Shown one piece after another: positions 22,418 to 31,332 of a stretch of 64,000 nucleotides of DNA. The translations under genes were made by a program, and so were the position numbers. A model generated the notes under the pieces. That model searched no databases. It saw only the letters and a list, made by a program, of their open reading frames with translations, and was not told the origin of the DNA. The stretch comes from Oceanicola sp. (GTDB taxonomy: Bacteria > Pseudomonadota > Alphaproteobacteria > Rhodobacterales > Rhodobacteraceae): positions 16,150 to 80,149 of the forward strand of contig JAKVBK010000009.1 of assembly GCA_022447275.1 (NCBI GenBank). Reading direction: 5' to 3'. The stretch's first letter is position 1; each line of letters opens with the position of its first letter.

Positions 22418-24571
22418 ATGTCAGTTGCAGAACGCCCCTTCTTGTCTGACCAGTGGTATCGCGTCGCGGATTTGACGCCGAAGCTCGCGCCCCAGGTGCG
22501 CCTGGAGCGGCGCCGGGGCCCGGGAGGGGCACATTATCTGCTTTTCGATGCGCTGACAGGACGATCGCACCGCCTGACCATTGGTGCGGCCCGCCTTGTG
22601 GCCACCTTCGATGGCGACACGCCATTTGGCATGGCCTGGGAAGACTTGATCAATCGCATGGGTGAGACGGCTCCGACACAGTCCGAGGCCGTGCAGGTGC
22701 TCAGTCAGTTGCACGGGCAGGATCTTGTGATCGCCGATATTGCACCGGATGTTTTGGAGCGGGAAGAGCGGCGTGGAAAGCAAGACCGCAAGCTGCTTAA
22801 GCAAAATCTGATGGGTCCATTATCAACGCGGATACCGCTTTTCGACCCCAGCGCCTTACTGGCAGTGACCGAACCCCTTGTGCGCCCGCTTACCGGCTGG
22901 TTTGGTTTCGTGCTCTGGCTGGCATTTGTTATTTATTCTGGCGGGCTGGCCCTTGCCGATCGCACGGCCATTGCGAACGCCTTTACCGATCAGGTCTGGA
23001 CGGCGGGCAGCATCGCCACCATCGCAGGCACCTATGTGGTGATCAAAATTCTGCACGAATTTGGCCATGGCTGGGTGGCCCGACGCCACCGTGTGCATGT
23101 GCCAGAGTTTGGTATCATGCTGCTGGTTTTTATGCCTGTTCCCTATGTGGATGCGACCGAAGCAGCAAAGCTTGAAAGCCGCTGGGCGCGGGCAGGCATT
23201 TCCAGCGCCGGAATCGTGGTTGAAACAGCGCTTGCCGGGCTGGCTTTTCTGCTTTGGCGTGAAGCAGATCCGGGCCCTTGGCGCGCAGTGTTGTTCAACG
23301 TGATGCTGGTTGGTGGCGTCTCAACCGTTCTGGTAAATGGCAACCCACTTCTCAAGTTTGATGGGTATTTTGTTATGACAGACCTGTTTGGCCTGCCCAA
23401 TTTGGCGCAGCGCGCAAACAAGGCATGGGGAGATTGGGCCGACCGGGTGCTATTCGCCGCCCGGGACGTGCCGCGGCGCCCTTACTCTGCCTTTGAAAAG
23501 GCAGCTTACACGTTCTATGCGCCTGCCGCGTTTGTGTATCGAGTGTTCCTGTCATTGACGATTGGGCTCTACGTGGCATCCAGCTTCTTTGTGCTGGGCG
23601 TTATCCTTGCGATCTGGTCCCTTGTTCTGTCCGTGGGCAAGCCGCTGGCAAAGGGGCTCTGGCACATCGCAACGTCCCCCCGGCTGCAACGCACCCGCAC
23701 CCGCGCCTATGCCTTGACCGCGGCAGGCTGTGCGGTGGTTCTCGGTTTCCTGTTCGCGGTTCCACTTCCCAATGCGACCTGGACACAAGGGGTTGTCCGC
23801 GCGCCCCAAGGAGCAGAGGTGATCGCGCTTGCGGAGGGACAGATCGAGACGGTGCCTGGCATAGCAGGTGCGAATGTGGCACCGGGCACGACCTTGGTGC
23901 GCTTGGCAAACCCCCTGTCAGAGATGCGCCTTAAAGCCTTGCGCGCGCGTTTGAAAGAGGCCCGTGTGGGGCTTCGGATCGCGCAGCTTGAGGGACCTGC
24001 TGAAGCGCGTCTGGCCGAAATTGGTGTGGAGGATGCAGCCGCACAATTGCGCCGCGAAGAGGCCCGGGCGGCAGATCGGGTGATGATCGCGGGCATCGAC
24101 GGTGTCTTTCAGCCGATTGCCGCGCCCGGAAACCTGGTCGGGCGTCATGTCAGGCGCTCAGAACGGGTGGGCCATGTAATCCCAGGCACGTCAGACCGGG
24201 TGCGTTTCGTGGCGCTGCAAAGAGACGTGGCTGCGATTGAAGAGGGCGTACTTCGGGTGGAGTTTCAACTGCCGCATGAAGCCATCACCAGACAGGCGAT
24301 GCTTGAGGGCAGGGTTTCGACAGGGGCCTTCGACCTGCCGTCTCCGATTTTGGCGCGCAGCGCGGGCGGACCGGTGCCTGCCCTGCCATCAGAGGGGGGC
24401 ACGCAACGCGCGACAGAGCGTATTTTCACCTATGACGCCATCCTTCCCGAGGGCCTAGACGCGCCGATTGGGGGGCGTGTCTACATCAAGTTGGTGCACC
24501 CTTGGCAGCCGCTTGGGCCGCGGATGGTTGAAGCAATGCGCCGCAATATCGCAGGTCTGATAGAACTATGA
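22418..24571 (+). CDS. PqqD-like / M50 site-2-type metalloprotease / HlyD-like fusion (717 aa)
   Basis: The start is 3 nt after the preceding stop. The first ~110 residues resemble a PqqD-type winged helix, which in other systems binds substrate peptides. The membrane part (about 150-450) has several helices and both M50 signatures: HEFGH at 213-217, and N309-P310 followed by D315-G316, the third metal ligand motif. After the last helix (about 430-450) the protein continues as an HlyD-like biotinyl-lipoyl, coiled-coil and barrel region. This architecture matches proteins named 'putative peptide zinc metalloprotease' (YydH-like). It is expected in the inner membrane, cleaving or holding a substrate during export. 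All metal-binding residues are present, so it should be active. Its stop overlaps the next gene by 4 bp. Confidence 0.85.
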   Translation: MSVAERPFLSDQWYRVADLTPKLAPQVRLERRRGPGGAHYLLFDALTGRSHRLTIGAARLVATFDGDTPFGMAWEDLINRMGETAPTQSEAVQVLSQLHGQDLVIADIAPDVLEREERRGKQDRKLLKQNLMGPLSTRIPLFDPSALLAVTEPLVRPLTGWFGFVLWLAFVIYSGGLALADRTAIANAFTDQVWTAGSIATIAGTYVVIKILHEFGHGWVARRHRVHVPEFGIMLLVFMPVPYVDATEAAKLESRWARAGISSAGIVVETALAGLAFLLWREADPGPWRAVLFNVMLVGGVSTVLVNGNPLLKFDGYFVMTDLFGLPNLAQRANKAWGDWADRVLFAARDVPRRPYSAFEKAAYTFYAPAAFVYRVFLSLTIGLYVASSFFVLGVILAIWSLVLSVGKPLAKGLWHIATSPRLQRTRTRAYALTAAGCAVVLGFLFAVPLPNATWTQGVVRAPQGAEVIALAEGQIETVPGIAGANVAPGTTLVRLANPLSEMRLKALRARLKEARVGLRIAQLEGPAEARLAEIGVEDAAAQLRREEARAADRVMIAGIDGVFQPIAAPGNLVGRHVRRSERVGHVIPGTSDRVRFVALQRDVAAIEEGVLRVEFQLPHEAITRQAMLEGRVSTGAFDLPSPILARSAGGPVPALPSEGGTQRATERIFTYDAILPEGLDAPIGGRVYIKLVHPWQPLGPRMVEAMRRNIAGLIEL

Positions 24572-26583
24572 TCGCGCGGCTCTTCCCTCCACGCCGCCTA
24601 TTGCCGGCCTCTCAGCAGGTATATCGGCCCTATGTGCAGCGTCGGGTACCCCCGATGAACTGGGTCGATAGAACCTGGCGGGCGTTGAAAGGCGGGTTGA
24701 CCGCCATCGGGCCAAGGCGCTTGCGAGGCCGTCAGCGCATCGCTTCCGTGCTGCGAGGGCTAGAGCAAAATCAGGACTGTCCCGCATCAGAACTGGGCGC
24801 ACGCGTGGAAGATCTACGCGCAGAGTTTCGGGAGTATGGCCTTCGGCCAGACCTGCTGGAGCGCGCAGTGGCGCTTGTCGCCGTAGCGGCCTTCCAGGAA
24901 CGCGGCATGCGGCCCAGGCCCGTGCAGGTTTCCGGCGCGCTCTTGCTGCTAGACGGCGCAATGCTCGAGATGGCAACAGGCGAAGGCAAAACCTTCACGG
25001 CAATATTGGCGGCTGGGGCAGCCGCTATTGCTGGCATGCGGCCACAGGTCATTACGGTCAATGATTATCTGACAGAGCGAGACGCTGAAAACGGTCAGCC
25101 GATTTTTGCACGTTTGGGCCTATCGCTTGGGGTCGTCACCTCGAATACAGACAAGGGGGACCGCCCGGCCGCCTATGCTCAGGACATCGTCTATGTGAAC
25201 AATACCGAGGTCGCCTTTGATTATCTCAAGGACATCGTGGCGCTTGGTCCCGCACGTAGTCCTGCGCGGCGACTGCTGCGTGCGGCCATCGGTGCGCCAG
25301 GCCAACCGAAACCGCAACCCACCATCCTGCCGGGCCTCCATTTTGCGATTGTCGACGAAGCGGATGGCATTCTGGTCGACGAGGCATCCACGCCGCTGAT
25401 CATTTCCGCGAGCCAGGACATGCCCCCTGACCCGGCCCCTTATATCGATGCGTTGCGGGTTGCGCGGCAACTCACGGAAGGCGCCGACTGGTTTCAGGAG
25501 GCGCGCGCGCGCCGCATAAGGCTGACGGATGCCGGACGCGCCCGTATTGCCTCGCTGGCCTATCCGCTGGGTGGGCTGTGGCATGTGGCCGGTGCGCGGG
25601 AAGAACGGGTGCGCCAGGCGCTACAGGCGCTGCATCTCTACGTGCGGGACCGCGACTATATAATCGGAATGGATCCAGACACGTTGGAGCCTGCAATTGT
25701 CATCGTGGATGAGAGCACGGGCCGTCCGATGCCGGACCGTTCATGGGAAGGTGGCTTGCATCAATGCATCGAAGTCAAAGAAGGGCTGGTGCCAACCGCA
25801 TTGCGCCAAACAATTGCGCGGGTCACCTATCAGCGCTTTTTTCGGCAATATTTGCGTATGTCTGGCATGACGGGAACAGGCCTTGAGATCTCTGGTGAGA
25901 TGCGGAGCTTTTTCGATCTGACAACCTATGCCGTGCCGCCGCATGTCGCAAGCCAGCGGAGATTTCTTGGCTCCCAGCTTCTGCCGAATGCGCCCGCCAA
26001 GATCGCGGCCATCGTGGCGCGTTGCGCCCAGATGCATGCCCAAGGGCGGCCGGTCTTGGTGGGTACGCGCACCGTCAGCGCCTCAGAGATGGTTTCCAAT
26101 GCTCTCGAGAGCGCAGGGCTCCCCCATGTCGTGCTGAACGCCCGCCAGGATGCCGACGAGGCCGATCTGATTGCGCGCGCTGGTGCGCTTGGGGCCATTA
26201 CCGTAGCAACCAATATGGCAGGGCGGGGGACGGATATCAGCCTCAGCTCTGCTGCACGCGCTGCCGGAGGGCTGCATGTCATTCTCACAGAGCATCACGA
26301 AAGCCGCCGCGTCGACCGGCAGCTTTACGGGCGGGCAGGGCGCCAGGGGGATCCCGGCTCCTGCGAGGATATAGTCGCGCGCGATGATCCACTCTACAGC
26401 CGATTTGCGCCGCGCGTGTCACGCCTCGTCCGCCCTGTACCAGCATGGTTGGCCATTCGCCTGCTGCGCAGGCGCATGCAGAGGCTTGCGGAAGGCCAAT
26501 CCGCATACGCGCGCAGGCAACAGTTTAAAACTGAGAAGGATTTGGCAAAGCAATCAGCGATTGCGGGTGTTGAGCACGGCTAG
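24568..26583 (+). CDS. SecA-like preprotein translocase ATPase, short form (671 aa)
   Basis: All SecA motor signatures are visible: Walker A T-G-E-G-K-T with K141 and T142, V-N-D-Y-L-x-x-R-D, the I-V-D-E-A-D Walker B region followed by D-E-A-S-T-P-L-I-I-S, M-T-G-T, A-T-N-M-A-G-R-G-T-D and G-R-x-G-R-Q-G-D-P-G. The preprotein cross-linking region is also recognisable (R-D-R-D-Y-I, E-G-L-H-Q). It stops soon after motor domain 2, so the helical scaffold/wing domains and the C-terminal zinc finger of housekeeping SecA (about 900 residues) are largely missing. The start codon overlaps the M50 gene stop (ATGA). The context suggests a dedicated accessory SecA driving the giant protein, possibly through SecYEG, and not the cell's main SecA. 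Confidence 0.88.
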   Translation: MIARLFPPRRLLPASQQVYRPYVQRRVPPMNWVDRTWRALKGGLTAIGPRRLRGRQRIASVLRGLEQNQDCPASELGARVEDLRAEFREYGLRPDLLERAVALVAVAAFQERGMRPRPVQVSGALLLLDGAMLEMATGEGKTFTAILAAGAAAIAGMRPQVITVNDYLTERDAENGQPIFARLGLSLGVVTSNTDKGDRPAAYAQDIVYVNNTEVAFDYLKDIVALGPARSPARRLLRAAIGAPGQPKPQPTILPGLHFAIVDEADGILVDEASTPLIISASQDMPPDPAPYIDALRVARQLTEGADWFQEARARRIRLTDAGRARIASLAYPLGGLWHVAGAREERVRQALQALHLYVRDRDYIIGMDPDTLEPAIVIVDESTGRPMPDRSWEGGLHQCIEVKEGLVPTALRQTIARVTYQRFFRQYLRMSGMTGTGLEISGEMRSFFDLTTYAVPPHVASQRRFLGSQLLPNAPAKIAAIVARCAQMHAQGRPVLVGTRTVSASEMVSNALESAGLPHVVLNARQDADEADLIARAGALGAITVATNMAGRGTDISLSSAARAAGGLHVILTEHHESRRVDRQLYGRAGRQGDPGSCEDIVARDDPLYSRFAPRVSRLVRPVPAWLAIRLLRRRMQRLAEGQSAYARRQQFKTEKDLAKQSAIAGVEHG

Positions 26584-26817
26584 TGCTGGGAAGCCGCTGG
26601 GGTGTTTTGTGCGCCTTTCGCTCAACAAGATCGAATCTCATTGCCCGCCGTACTTGGCACGATGGCGCGGCCGACGATGCGGATGTAATGATGTTATCAA
26701 GCGCAATCTGAATTCCACGGTGCCGATCGCGCAGGAAAGTCCGTTGCGGCTGCTTCTATTCGCAAGCGAATTGATAGCACGCGTGCCAAGCGTCATTGAT
26801 CTGTCTTGGAGGTTCAG

Positions 26818-26893
26818 TGGTGAGCCGTGCAGGATTCGAACCTGCGACCCACTGATTAAAAGTCAGTTGCTCTACCAACTGAGCTAACGGCCC
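26818..26893 (-). tRNA. tRNA-Lys (anticodon UUU)
   Basis: The minus strand folds as a complete 76-nt cloverleaf including an encoded CCA. The 7-bp acceptor stem closes with one G-U pair, the T-loop reads TTCGAATC, and a 5-bp anticodon stem (ACTGA/TCAGT) holds loop CTTTTAA, giving anticodon TTT for lysine. The 3' end faces the giant-protein operon. Confidence 0.95.
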
Positions 26894-26906
26894 ACTCGAG
26901 GACTGC

Positions 26907-26935
26907 CGTTTAGGAGACCGCGCCGGAGGGGTCAA
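26907..26935 (-). promoter_or_regulatory. Promoter of tRNA-Lys
   Basis: On the minus strand a -35 element TTGACC (26930-26935) is separated by exactly 17 bp from TAAACG (26907-26912), which lies about 14 nt before the tRNA 5' end. This fits the housekeeping promoters usually seen before alphaproteobacterial tRNA genes. Confidence 0.7.
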
Positions 26936-27064
26936 CCCCCCAAACTTCAGTAAATTTCATGACCGGCAAAAATCAGGGCTTGGTGCCGGCTCAAAACACC
27001 ATGCGGCACCGTTGCCTGCAGGCAGTTCTTTGCAATTTGCGTCTTCGGGCGTATATGCGCGCAC

Positions 27065-27922
27065 ATGCAAGACGCACCGACACATATCACCCCCGCGGGG
27101 TTACCCTTTCTCAAGATGCATGGGCTGGGCAACGATTTCGTTGTTCTGGACAACCGTGCGGGTGGGGTGACGGTGTCGGCGGCACTGGCGCGCGCGCTGG
27201 GCGATCGGCATCGCGGTGTCGGCTATGATCAACTGGCCGTGCTGGAATCCGATGCCGAAGCGGATGGTGCGCTTGTTTTCTATAATGCCGACGGGTCGAT
27301 ATCGGGGGCCTGTGGCAATGCAACGCGCTGCGTGGCGCGCTTGCTCCTGGACGAGACTGGCCAGACCAGCCTGCGGCTGCGCACCGAGCGCGGGCTTTTG
27401 GAGTGCCGGGAGCGCGGGAATGGCCTGACGGAGGTCAATATGGGGGTGCCGCTCCTTGATTGGCGTGACGTGCCCTTGGCCTCGGAAATGGATACGCTGG
27501 CGTTGCCGATCGAGGGCGCGCCCACGGCAACGGGCATGGGCAACCCCCACTGCACCTTCTTTGTGGAGGATGCCGAAAGCATCGATCTCGAACGGTTTGG
27601 CCCGCAGCATGAGCATCACCCGCTCTACCCCGAGCGCACCAATGTCCAGGTGGCCCATGTCATCGGGCCGGACAGGCTGCGGATGCGGGTATGGGAGCGC
27701 GGCGTTGGGATCACGCTGGCCTCCGGCTCTTCTTCCTGTGCAACTGCGGTTGCGGCGGCACGCCGGGGTCTGACCGGGCGGGCGGTCCAGATCGAGTTGG
27801 ATGGGGGGCTGATCGAGATTGACTGGCGCCCAGACGGGGTGCGCATGACTGGCCCCACCGCGCTTGTCTTTGCGGGCGAATTGTCAGCGGCCTTTCTCAG
27901 CGGGGTGGCAGATGGATCGTAA
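27065..27922 (+). CDS. dapF: Diaminopimelate epimerase (285 aa)
   Basis: Interconverts LL- and meso-diaminopimelate for lysine and peptidoglycan synthesis in the cytoplasm. Family marks are K-M-H-G-L-G-N-D-F near the N-terminus, the first catalytic cysteine C83 in A-C-G-N, G-N-P-H and E-R-G-x-G. The position of the second catalytic cysteine, nine residues after E211, is Ser220 (A-S-G-S-S-S-C); the nearby C225 is not the usual catalytic residue. The length is normal. No good Shine-Dalgarno sequence is seen before the chosen ATG, so the start could shift slightly. The next gene overlaps its end by 11 nt. Confidence 0.93.
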   Translation: MQDAPTHITPAGLPFLKMHGLGNDFVVLDNRAGGVTVSAALARALGDRHRGVGYDQLAVLESDAEADGALVFYNADGSISGACGNATRCVARLLLDETGQTSLRLRTERGLLECRERGNGLTEVNMGVPLLDWRDVPLASEMDTLALPIEGAPTATGMGNPHCTFFVEDAESIDLERFGPQHEHHPLYPERTNVQVAHVIGPDRLRMRVWERGVGITLASGSSSCATAVAAARRGLTGRAVQIELDGGLIEIDWRPDGVRMTGPTALVFAGELSAAFLSGVADGS

Positions 27923-29180
27923 AGCCCCCGTATTCTCTACCCATGGGTGTCGCCTGAACGCCTATGAGACAGAAGCAATGAAGGATCTGGCCAACAAGGC
28001 TGGTCTCGATGACGCTGTCATCGTGAACACCTGCGCGGTCACGTCAGAGGCTGTGCGCAAGGCGCGCCAGGATATCCGCAAGCTGCGCCGGGAGAACCCG
28101 AACGCCACGTTGATCGTGACGGGGTGTGCCGCCCAGACCGATCCCGACAGCTTTGCTGCGATGGAAGAAGTCGATCGCGTCATCGGCAATACCGAGAAGA
28201 TGCAGCCCGAAACCTGGGCCGCCATGGCGCCAGATCTGATCGGGTCGACAGAGCCCGTGCAGGTGGATGACATCATGTCCGTCACGGAGACGGCCGGGCA
28301 TCTGATCGACGGGTTCGGCACGCGCGCGCGCGCCTATGTTCAGGTGCAGAACGGCTGCGATCACCGCTGCACCTTCTGCATCATCCCTTACGGTCGGGGC
28401 AATTCGCGCTCGGTGCCGGCGGGGGTGGTTGTGGATCAGGTGAACCGGCTGGTGGAGCGCGGGTATCAGGAAATCGTGTTGACCGGGGTCGATCTGACCT
28501 CCTGGGGCGCGGATCTTCCCGGGACACCGCCGCTTGGGGATCTGGTGCGCCGCATTTTGCGGCTGACGGATGTGGCGCGTCTGAGGATCAGTTCGATCGA
28601 TTCCATTGAAGTCGATGATGCGCTCATGGACGCGATTGCAACAGAGCCGCGCTTGATGCCGCATCTTCATCTCAGCCTCCAGCATGGTGACGATCTGATC
28701 TTGAAGCGGATGAAACGTCGGCACCTGTCTGGCGATGCCATTCGGTTTTGCGAAGAGGCCCGCGCCGCACGGCCAGGTATCACTTTTGGGGCCGATATTA
28801 TCGCCGGTTTCCCGACCGAGACCGAGGCCGCTTTTGAAAACGCGCTGGCACTGGTGGACAGCTGCCATCTGACATGGCTGCACGTGTTTCCCTATTCGCC
28901 ACGCCCCGGTACGCCAGCAGCCCGGATGCCCCAAACCGATGGGCGCCTGATCAAGGAACGCGCAGCCCGTTTGCGTGCGGCAGGAGCGCGGGCGGTTGAG
29001 ACCCATCTTCAAGCACAGGTGGGCCGCGCCCATCGCGTCTTGATGGAAAGCCCGCTCATGGGGCGGACCGAACAGTTTGCCGAGGTCAATTTTGAGACGG
29101 AGCAGGCGGTGGGCAGCGTGGTGGCAACCACCATCACCGGGGTGCGCGATGGGCGCTTGTCCGGGCGTGTCGCGGAGTAA
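27912..29180 (+). CDS. mtaB: tRNA t6A37 methylthiotransferase MtaB (422 aa)
   Basis: Radical-SAM enzyme that converts t6A37 to ms2t6A37 in tRNAs reading ANN codons. The N-terminal UPF0004 domain provides cluster cysteines C13, C41 (N-T-C-A-V-T) and C72 (T-G-C-A), and the radical-SAM motif C-x3-C-x2-C is C149, C153, C156. The start is placed at the ATG at 27912, because a start further upstream would extend well into dapF and add residues the family does not have. It is probably co-transcribed with dapF. Confidence 0.92.
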   Translation: MDRKAPVFSTHGCRLNAYETEAMKDLANKAGLDDAVIVNTCAVTSEAVRKARQDIRKLRRENPNATLIVTGCAAQTDPDSFAAMEEVDRVIGNTEKMQPETWAAMAPDLIGSTEPVQVDDIMSVTETAGHLIDGFGTRARAYVQVQNGCDHRCTFCIIPYGRGNSRSVPAGVVVDQVNRLVERGYQEIVLTGVDLTSWGADLPGTPPLGDLVRRILRLTDVARLRISSIDSIEVDDALMDAIATEPRLMPHLHLSLQHGDDLILKRMKRRHLSGDAIRFCEEARAARPGITFGADIIAGFPTETEAAFENALALVDSCHLTWLHVFPYSPRPGTPAARMPQTDGRLIKERAARLRAAGARAVETHLQAQVGRAHRVLMESPLMGRTEQFAEVNFETEQAVGSVVATTITGVRDGRLSGRVAE

Positions 29181-29263
29181 GCCTCGATGGGGTGCGCGCG
29201 CCTCTCTCCCCTCGCGCGGCCTAGGCTAACCTGCACTGTTTCATTCATTGACGAGTAAACTCC

Positions 29264-29884
29264 ATGCATCCCAACCCAGCGTTTCGCCAGGAAGACACTG
29301 CCCGCAATCTGGCTTTTGCCCGCGAGCGGGGCTTTGGCACCCTTTGCATCAACGGCCCCCACGGTCCCCAGCTCAGCCACGTCCCCTTTTTGCTGAGCGC
29401 TGAGGGCACGCAGGCGGAGCTTCATCTCGTGCGCTCCAATCCGATTGCCCGGATGGGGGCGCCCGCGCCCGCTGTTCTGTCGGTGGCAGGGCCCGATGGC
29501 TATATCTCGCCCGACTGGTATGGCCTGCAAGATCAGGTGCCGACCTGGAACTATGTGGCCGTGCATCTGCGCGGCGTGCTCCGGCCTGCGCCGGAGGCGG
29601 ATCTGCGGGCGCATCTTGATCGGGTGTCTGCGCATTTCGAAACCATGCTGCCCGCAAAGCAGCCTTGGCACACTGCGAAGATGACGCCGCAGATGCTGGC
29701 GCGCATGATGCGGCAGATTCTGCTGTTCACGCTTGAGATCGACGACATCTCGGGCACGTGGAAGCTCGGCCAGAACAAAACACAGCCCGCCCGGCTTGGG
29801 GCTGCAGATGGGGTAGAGGCCTTTTCACCCGGCTCGGAAACGGCGGTTTTGTCTGCCCTTATGCGGGGCGTTGACGACAGTTAG
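29264..29884 (+). CDS. PaiB-type FMN-binding protein (206 aa)
   Basis: Resembles the PaiB / FMN-binding negative transcriptional regulator family: N-terminal M-H-x-N-P-A-F, then H-V-P-F-L-L, and the V-P-T-W-N-Y-V-A-V-H segment typical of this split-barrel flavin fold. Length matches the family (about 200-210 residues). PaiB of Bacillus was described as a repressor, but most homologues are uncharacterised, so a flavin- or pyridoxamine-oxidase-like role is equally possible. It stands alone, with 83 bp to mtaB. Confidence 0.85.
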   Translation: MHPNPAFRQEDTARNLAFARERGFGTLCINGPHGPQLSHVPFLLSAEGTQAELHLVRSNPIARMGAPAPAVLSVAGPDGYISPDWYGLQDQVPTWNYVAVHLRGVLRPAPEADLRAHLDRVSAHFETMLPAKQPWHTAKMTPQMLARMMRQILLFTLEIDDISGTWKLGQNKTQPARLGAADGVEAFSPGSETAVLSALMRGVDDS

Positions 29885-29990
29885 ATGCGCAGGTGCCACT
29901 TGGGGGCTGTAACTTCCCTGACGCGCGGCGCAGGATGGGCCGAACGCGGCGCGTTGAGGCCCCGCACAGCCCTATCTGGAGGACCCCTGA

Positions 29991-30593
29991 ATGAAGCTCT
30001 ACCACAACGCGGCATCGCCTTTCGTGCGTAAGGTCCATCTTCTGGTGATCGAATCGGGCCAGGAAGACAGTGTCGAACTGGTGGCATCGGGGGGAAGCCC
30101 CATGGACAGCTCAAACATGCCGGTGGCTGAAAATCCGCTCGGCAAGATTCCCGCCCTTGAGCGCACGGATGGCCCCGCGCTCTATGACAGCCGGGTGATC
30201 TGCCAGTACCTTGATGCGTTGGCAGGCGGGGGGTTCTACCCAGAGGCCCGCAAGTGGGAAGCCATGGTTCTGGAGGCGACGGCAGATGGCATCATGGATG
30301 CGGCTGTTTTGATGGTCTATGAGGGGCGCTGCCGTCCTGAAGAAATGGTCTATGACGCTTGGGTGGAGGCGCAGTGGGATAAGGTGAGCCGCGCGCTGGA
30401 CGCGATCGAGGCTCGGTGGCTGAGTCACCTGCACGGCCCCATGGACATGGGCCACCTCGCCACCGCGGCCGCGCTTGGGTATCTCGATTTCCGCCATGAA
30501 GCGCGCGATTGGCGCGCGGGGCGGCCCTCTCTGGCTGCGTGGTTTGGCACCTTCTCCGAACGTGACAGCTTCCAACGCTCTGCGCCGTCCTGA
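29991..30593 (+). CDS. Glutathione S-transferase family protein (200 aa)
   Basis: The N-terminal thioredoxin-like half has S-P-F-V-R-K-V in the glutathione-contact position, the conserved cis-Pro segment K-I-P-A-L, and D-S-R-V-I-C-Q-Y-L-D. The C-terminal half is all-helical as expected. The start has a good Shine-Dalgarno (GGAGG about 8 nt before ATG). The substrate is unknown. Many alphaproteobacterial members of this group (YibF-like) bind glutathione without known turnover. Confidence 0.88.
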   Translation: MKLYHNAASPFVRKVHLLVIESGQEDSVELVASGGSPMDSSNMPVAENPLGKIPALERTDGPALYDSRVICQYLDALAGGGFYPEARKWEAMVLEATADGIMDAAVLMVYEGRCRPEEMVYDAWVEAQWDKVSRALDAIEARWLSHLHGPMDMGHLATAAALGYLDFRHEARDWRAGRPSLAAWFGTFSERDSFQRSAPS

Positions 30594-30603
30594 GCGCGGC
30601 GCA

Positions 30604-30635
30604 TAAAAGAAGGCGCAGCCCGTGCAGGCTGCGCC
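30604..30635 (-). terminator. Rho-independent terminator of the outer-membrane protein gene
   Basis: A perfect 9-bp stem (GGCGCAGCC at 30612-30620 with GGCTGCGCC at 30627-30635) is followed on the minus strand by TTCTTTTAT. It lies 25 bp after the minus-strand gene's stop. Confidence 0.8.
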
Positions 30636-30660
30636 ATCGATACCGGGATCGAGCGTTTGC

Positions 30661-31332
30661 TCAGAAATTGTAACTGACGCCGAGATTCAACGCATTGGTG
30701 ATGATATCGGTTGAGAAGCTGCCGCCGCCTGTCAGGTCGGCCTCGTTCATGGAATAGGTGCCCTTGTACTCCGCGAACACGCCCCACGTGTCATTGATGT
30801 CATAGTTAAAGCCAGCCATCCAAGCGACGGCCGGGCCGGTCACTTGATATTCGAAGGTTTTGGGGCCGCCGTCGCGCTGCACATCCACATGGGGGATCGA
30901 CAGGCCCGCGCCGCCGCCGACATAGGGTGTCAGCCGACCAGAGGCCCACCGGCCCGGCCAACGATAGAATGCATTCACTGTAACGATGTTGATTCCGTCG
31001 GTGAGTTCGAATCTGTCGAAGTTATTGGCAGCCCGGATGTCATCTTCGAGGTAGACTTTCGCGTGATTGAGTTCGACCCCGAAGCCCACGTTTTCGGAGC
31101 GCCACCATGTGGCGCGCACGCCGTAATAGGGGGGTGTCTCGGCCGAACGGCCTTCCCAACCTGCCCGAAAGCTGAAGCTGTCGCCCGGCTCCGCGTACTT
31201 GACAGTTGAATGGGGGGACGACTGTGCGCCTAGGTAAAAAGAAAGCTGCATTTCGGCATGGGCCGCAGCGGTGCCAAGGGGCACACCCAGCACGCAGGCC
31301 ATGGCAGTGGCTCTCATCAGCTGTCCCGTCAT
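30661..31332 (-). CDS. Outer-membrane beta-barrel protein (223 aa)
   Basis: A signal peptide of about 25 residues ends in A-H-A. The rest alternates polar and hydrophobic residues, contains G-x-G-A-G-L and ends in Y-N-F, the C-terminal Phe recognised by the BAM machinery. This matches the small porin / lipid-A-modification-like barrel family of 8 strands (OmpA-barrel or Opacity type). The ATG at 31332 is chosen because GGGAG lies 8 nt upstream. Function beyond being an outer-membrane protein is unknown. It is divergent from petA. Confidence 0.8.
   Translation of the reverse strand: MTGQLMRATAMACVLGVPLGTAAAHAEMQLSFYLGAQSSPHSTVKYAEPGDSFSFRAGWEGRSAETPPYYGVRATWWRSENVGFGVELNHAKVYLEDDIRAANNFDRFELTDGINIVTVNAFYRWPGRWASGRLTPYVGGGAGLSIPHVDVQRDGGPKTFEYQVTGPAVAWMAGFNYDINDTWGVFAEYKGTYSMNEADLTGGGSFSTDIITNALNLGVSYNF

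Noticed and set aside
26384-26887. 167-codon frame ending in a C-R-I-R-T-C-D-P type peptide
   Set aside because: The end is the antisense read of tRNA-Lys, a well-known false protein, and the rest overlaps the SecA-like gene.
28044-29033. 329-codon minus-strand frame opposite mtaB
   Set aside because: Shadow of a certain gene; the product is Arg/His/Pro-rich without any domain.
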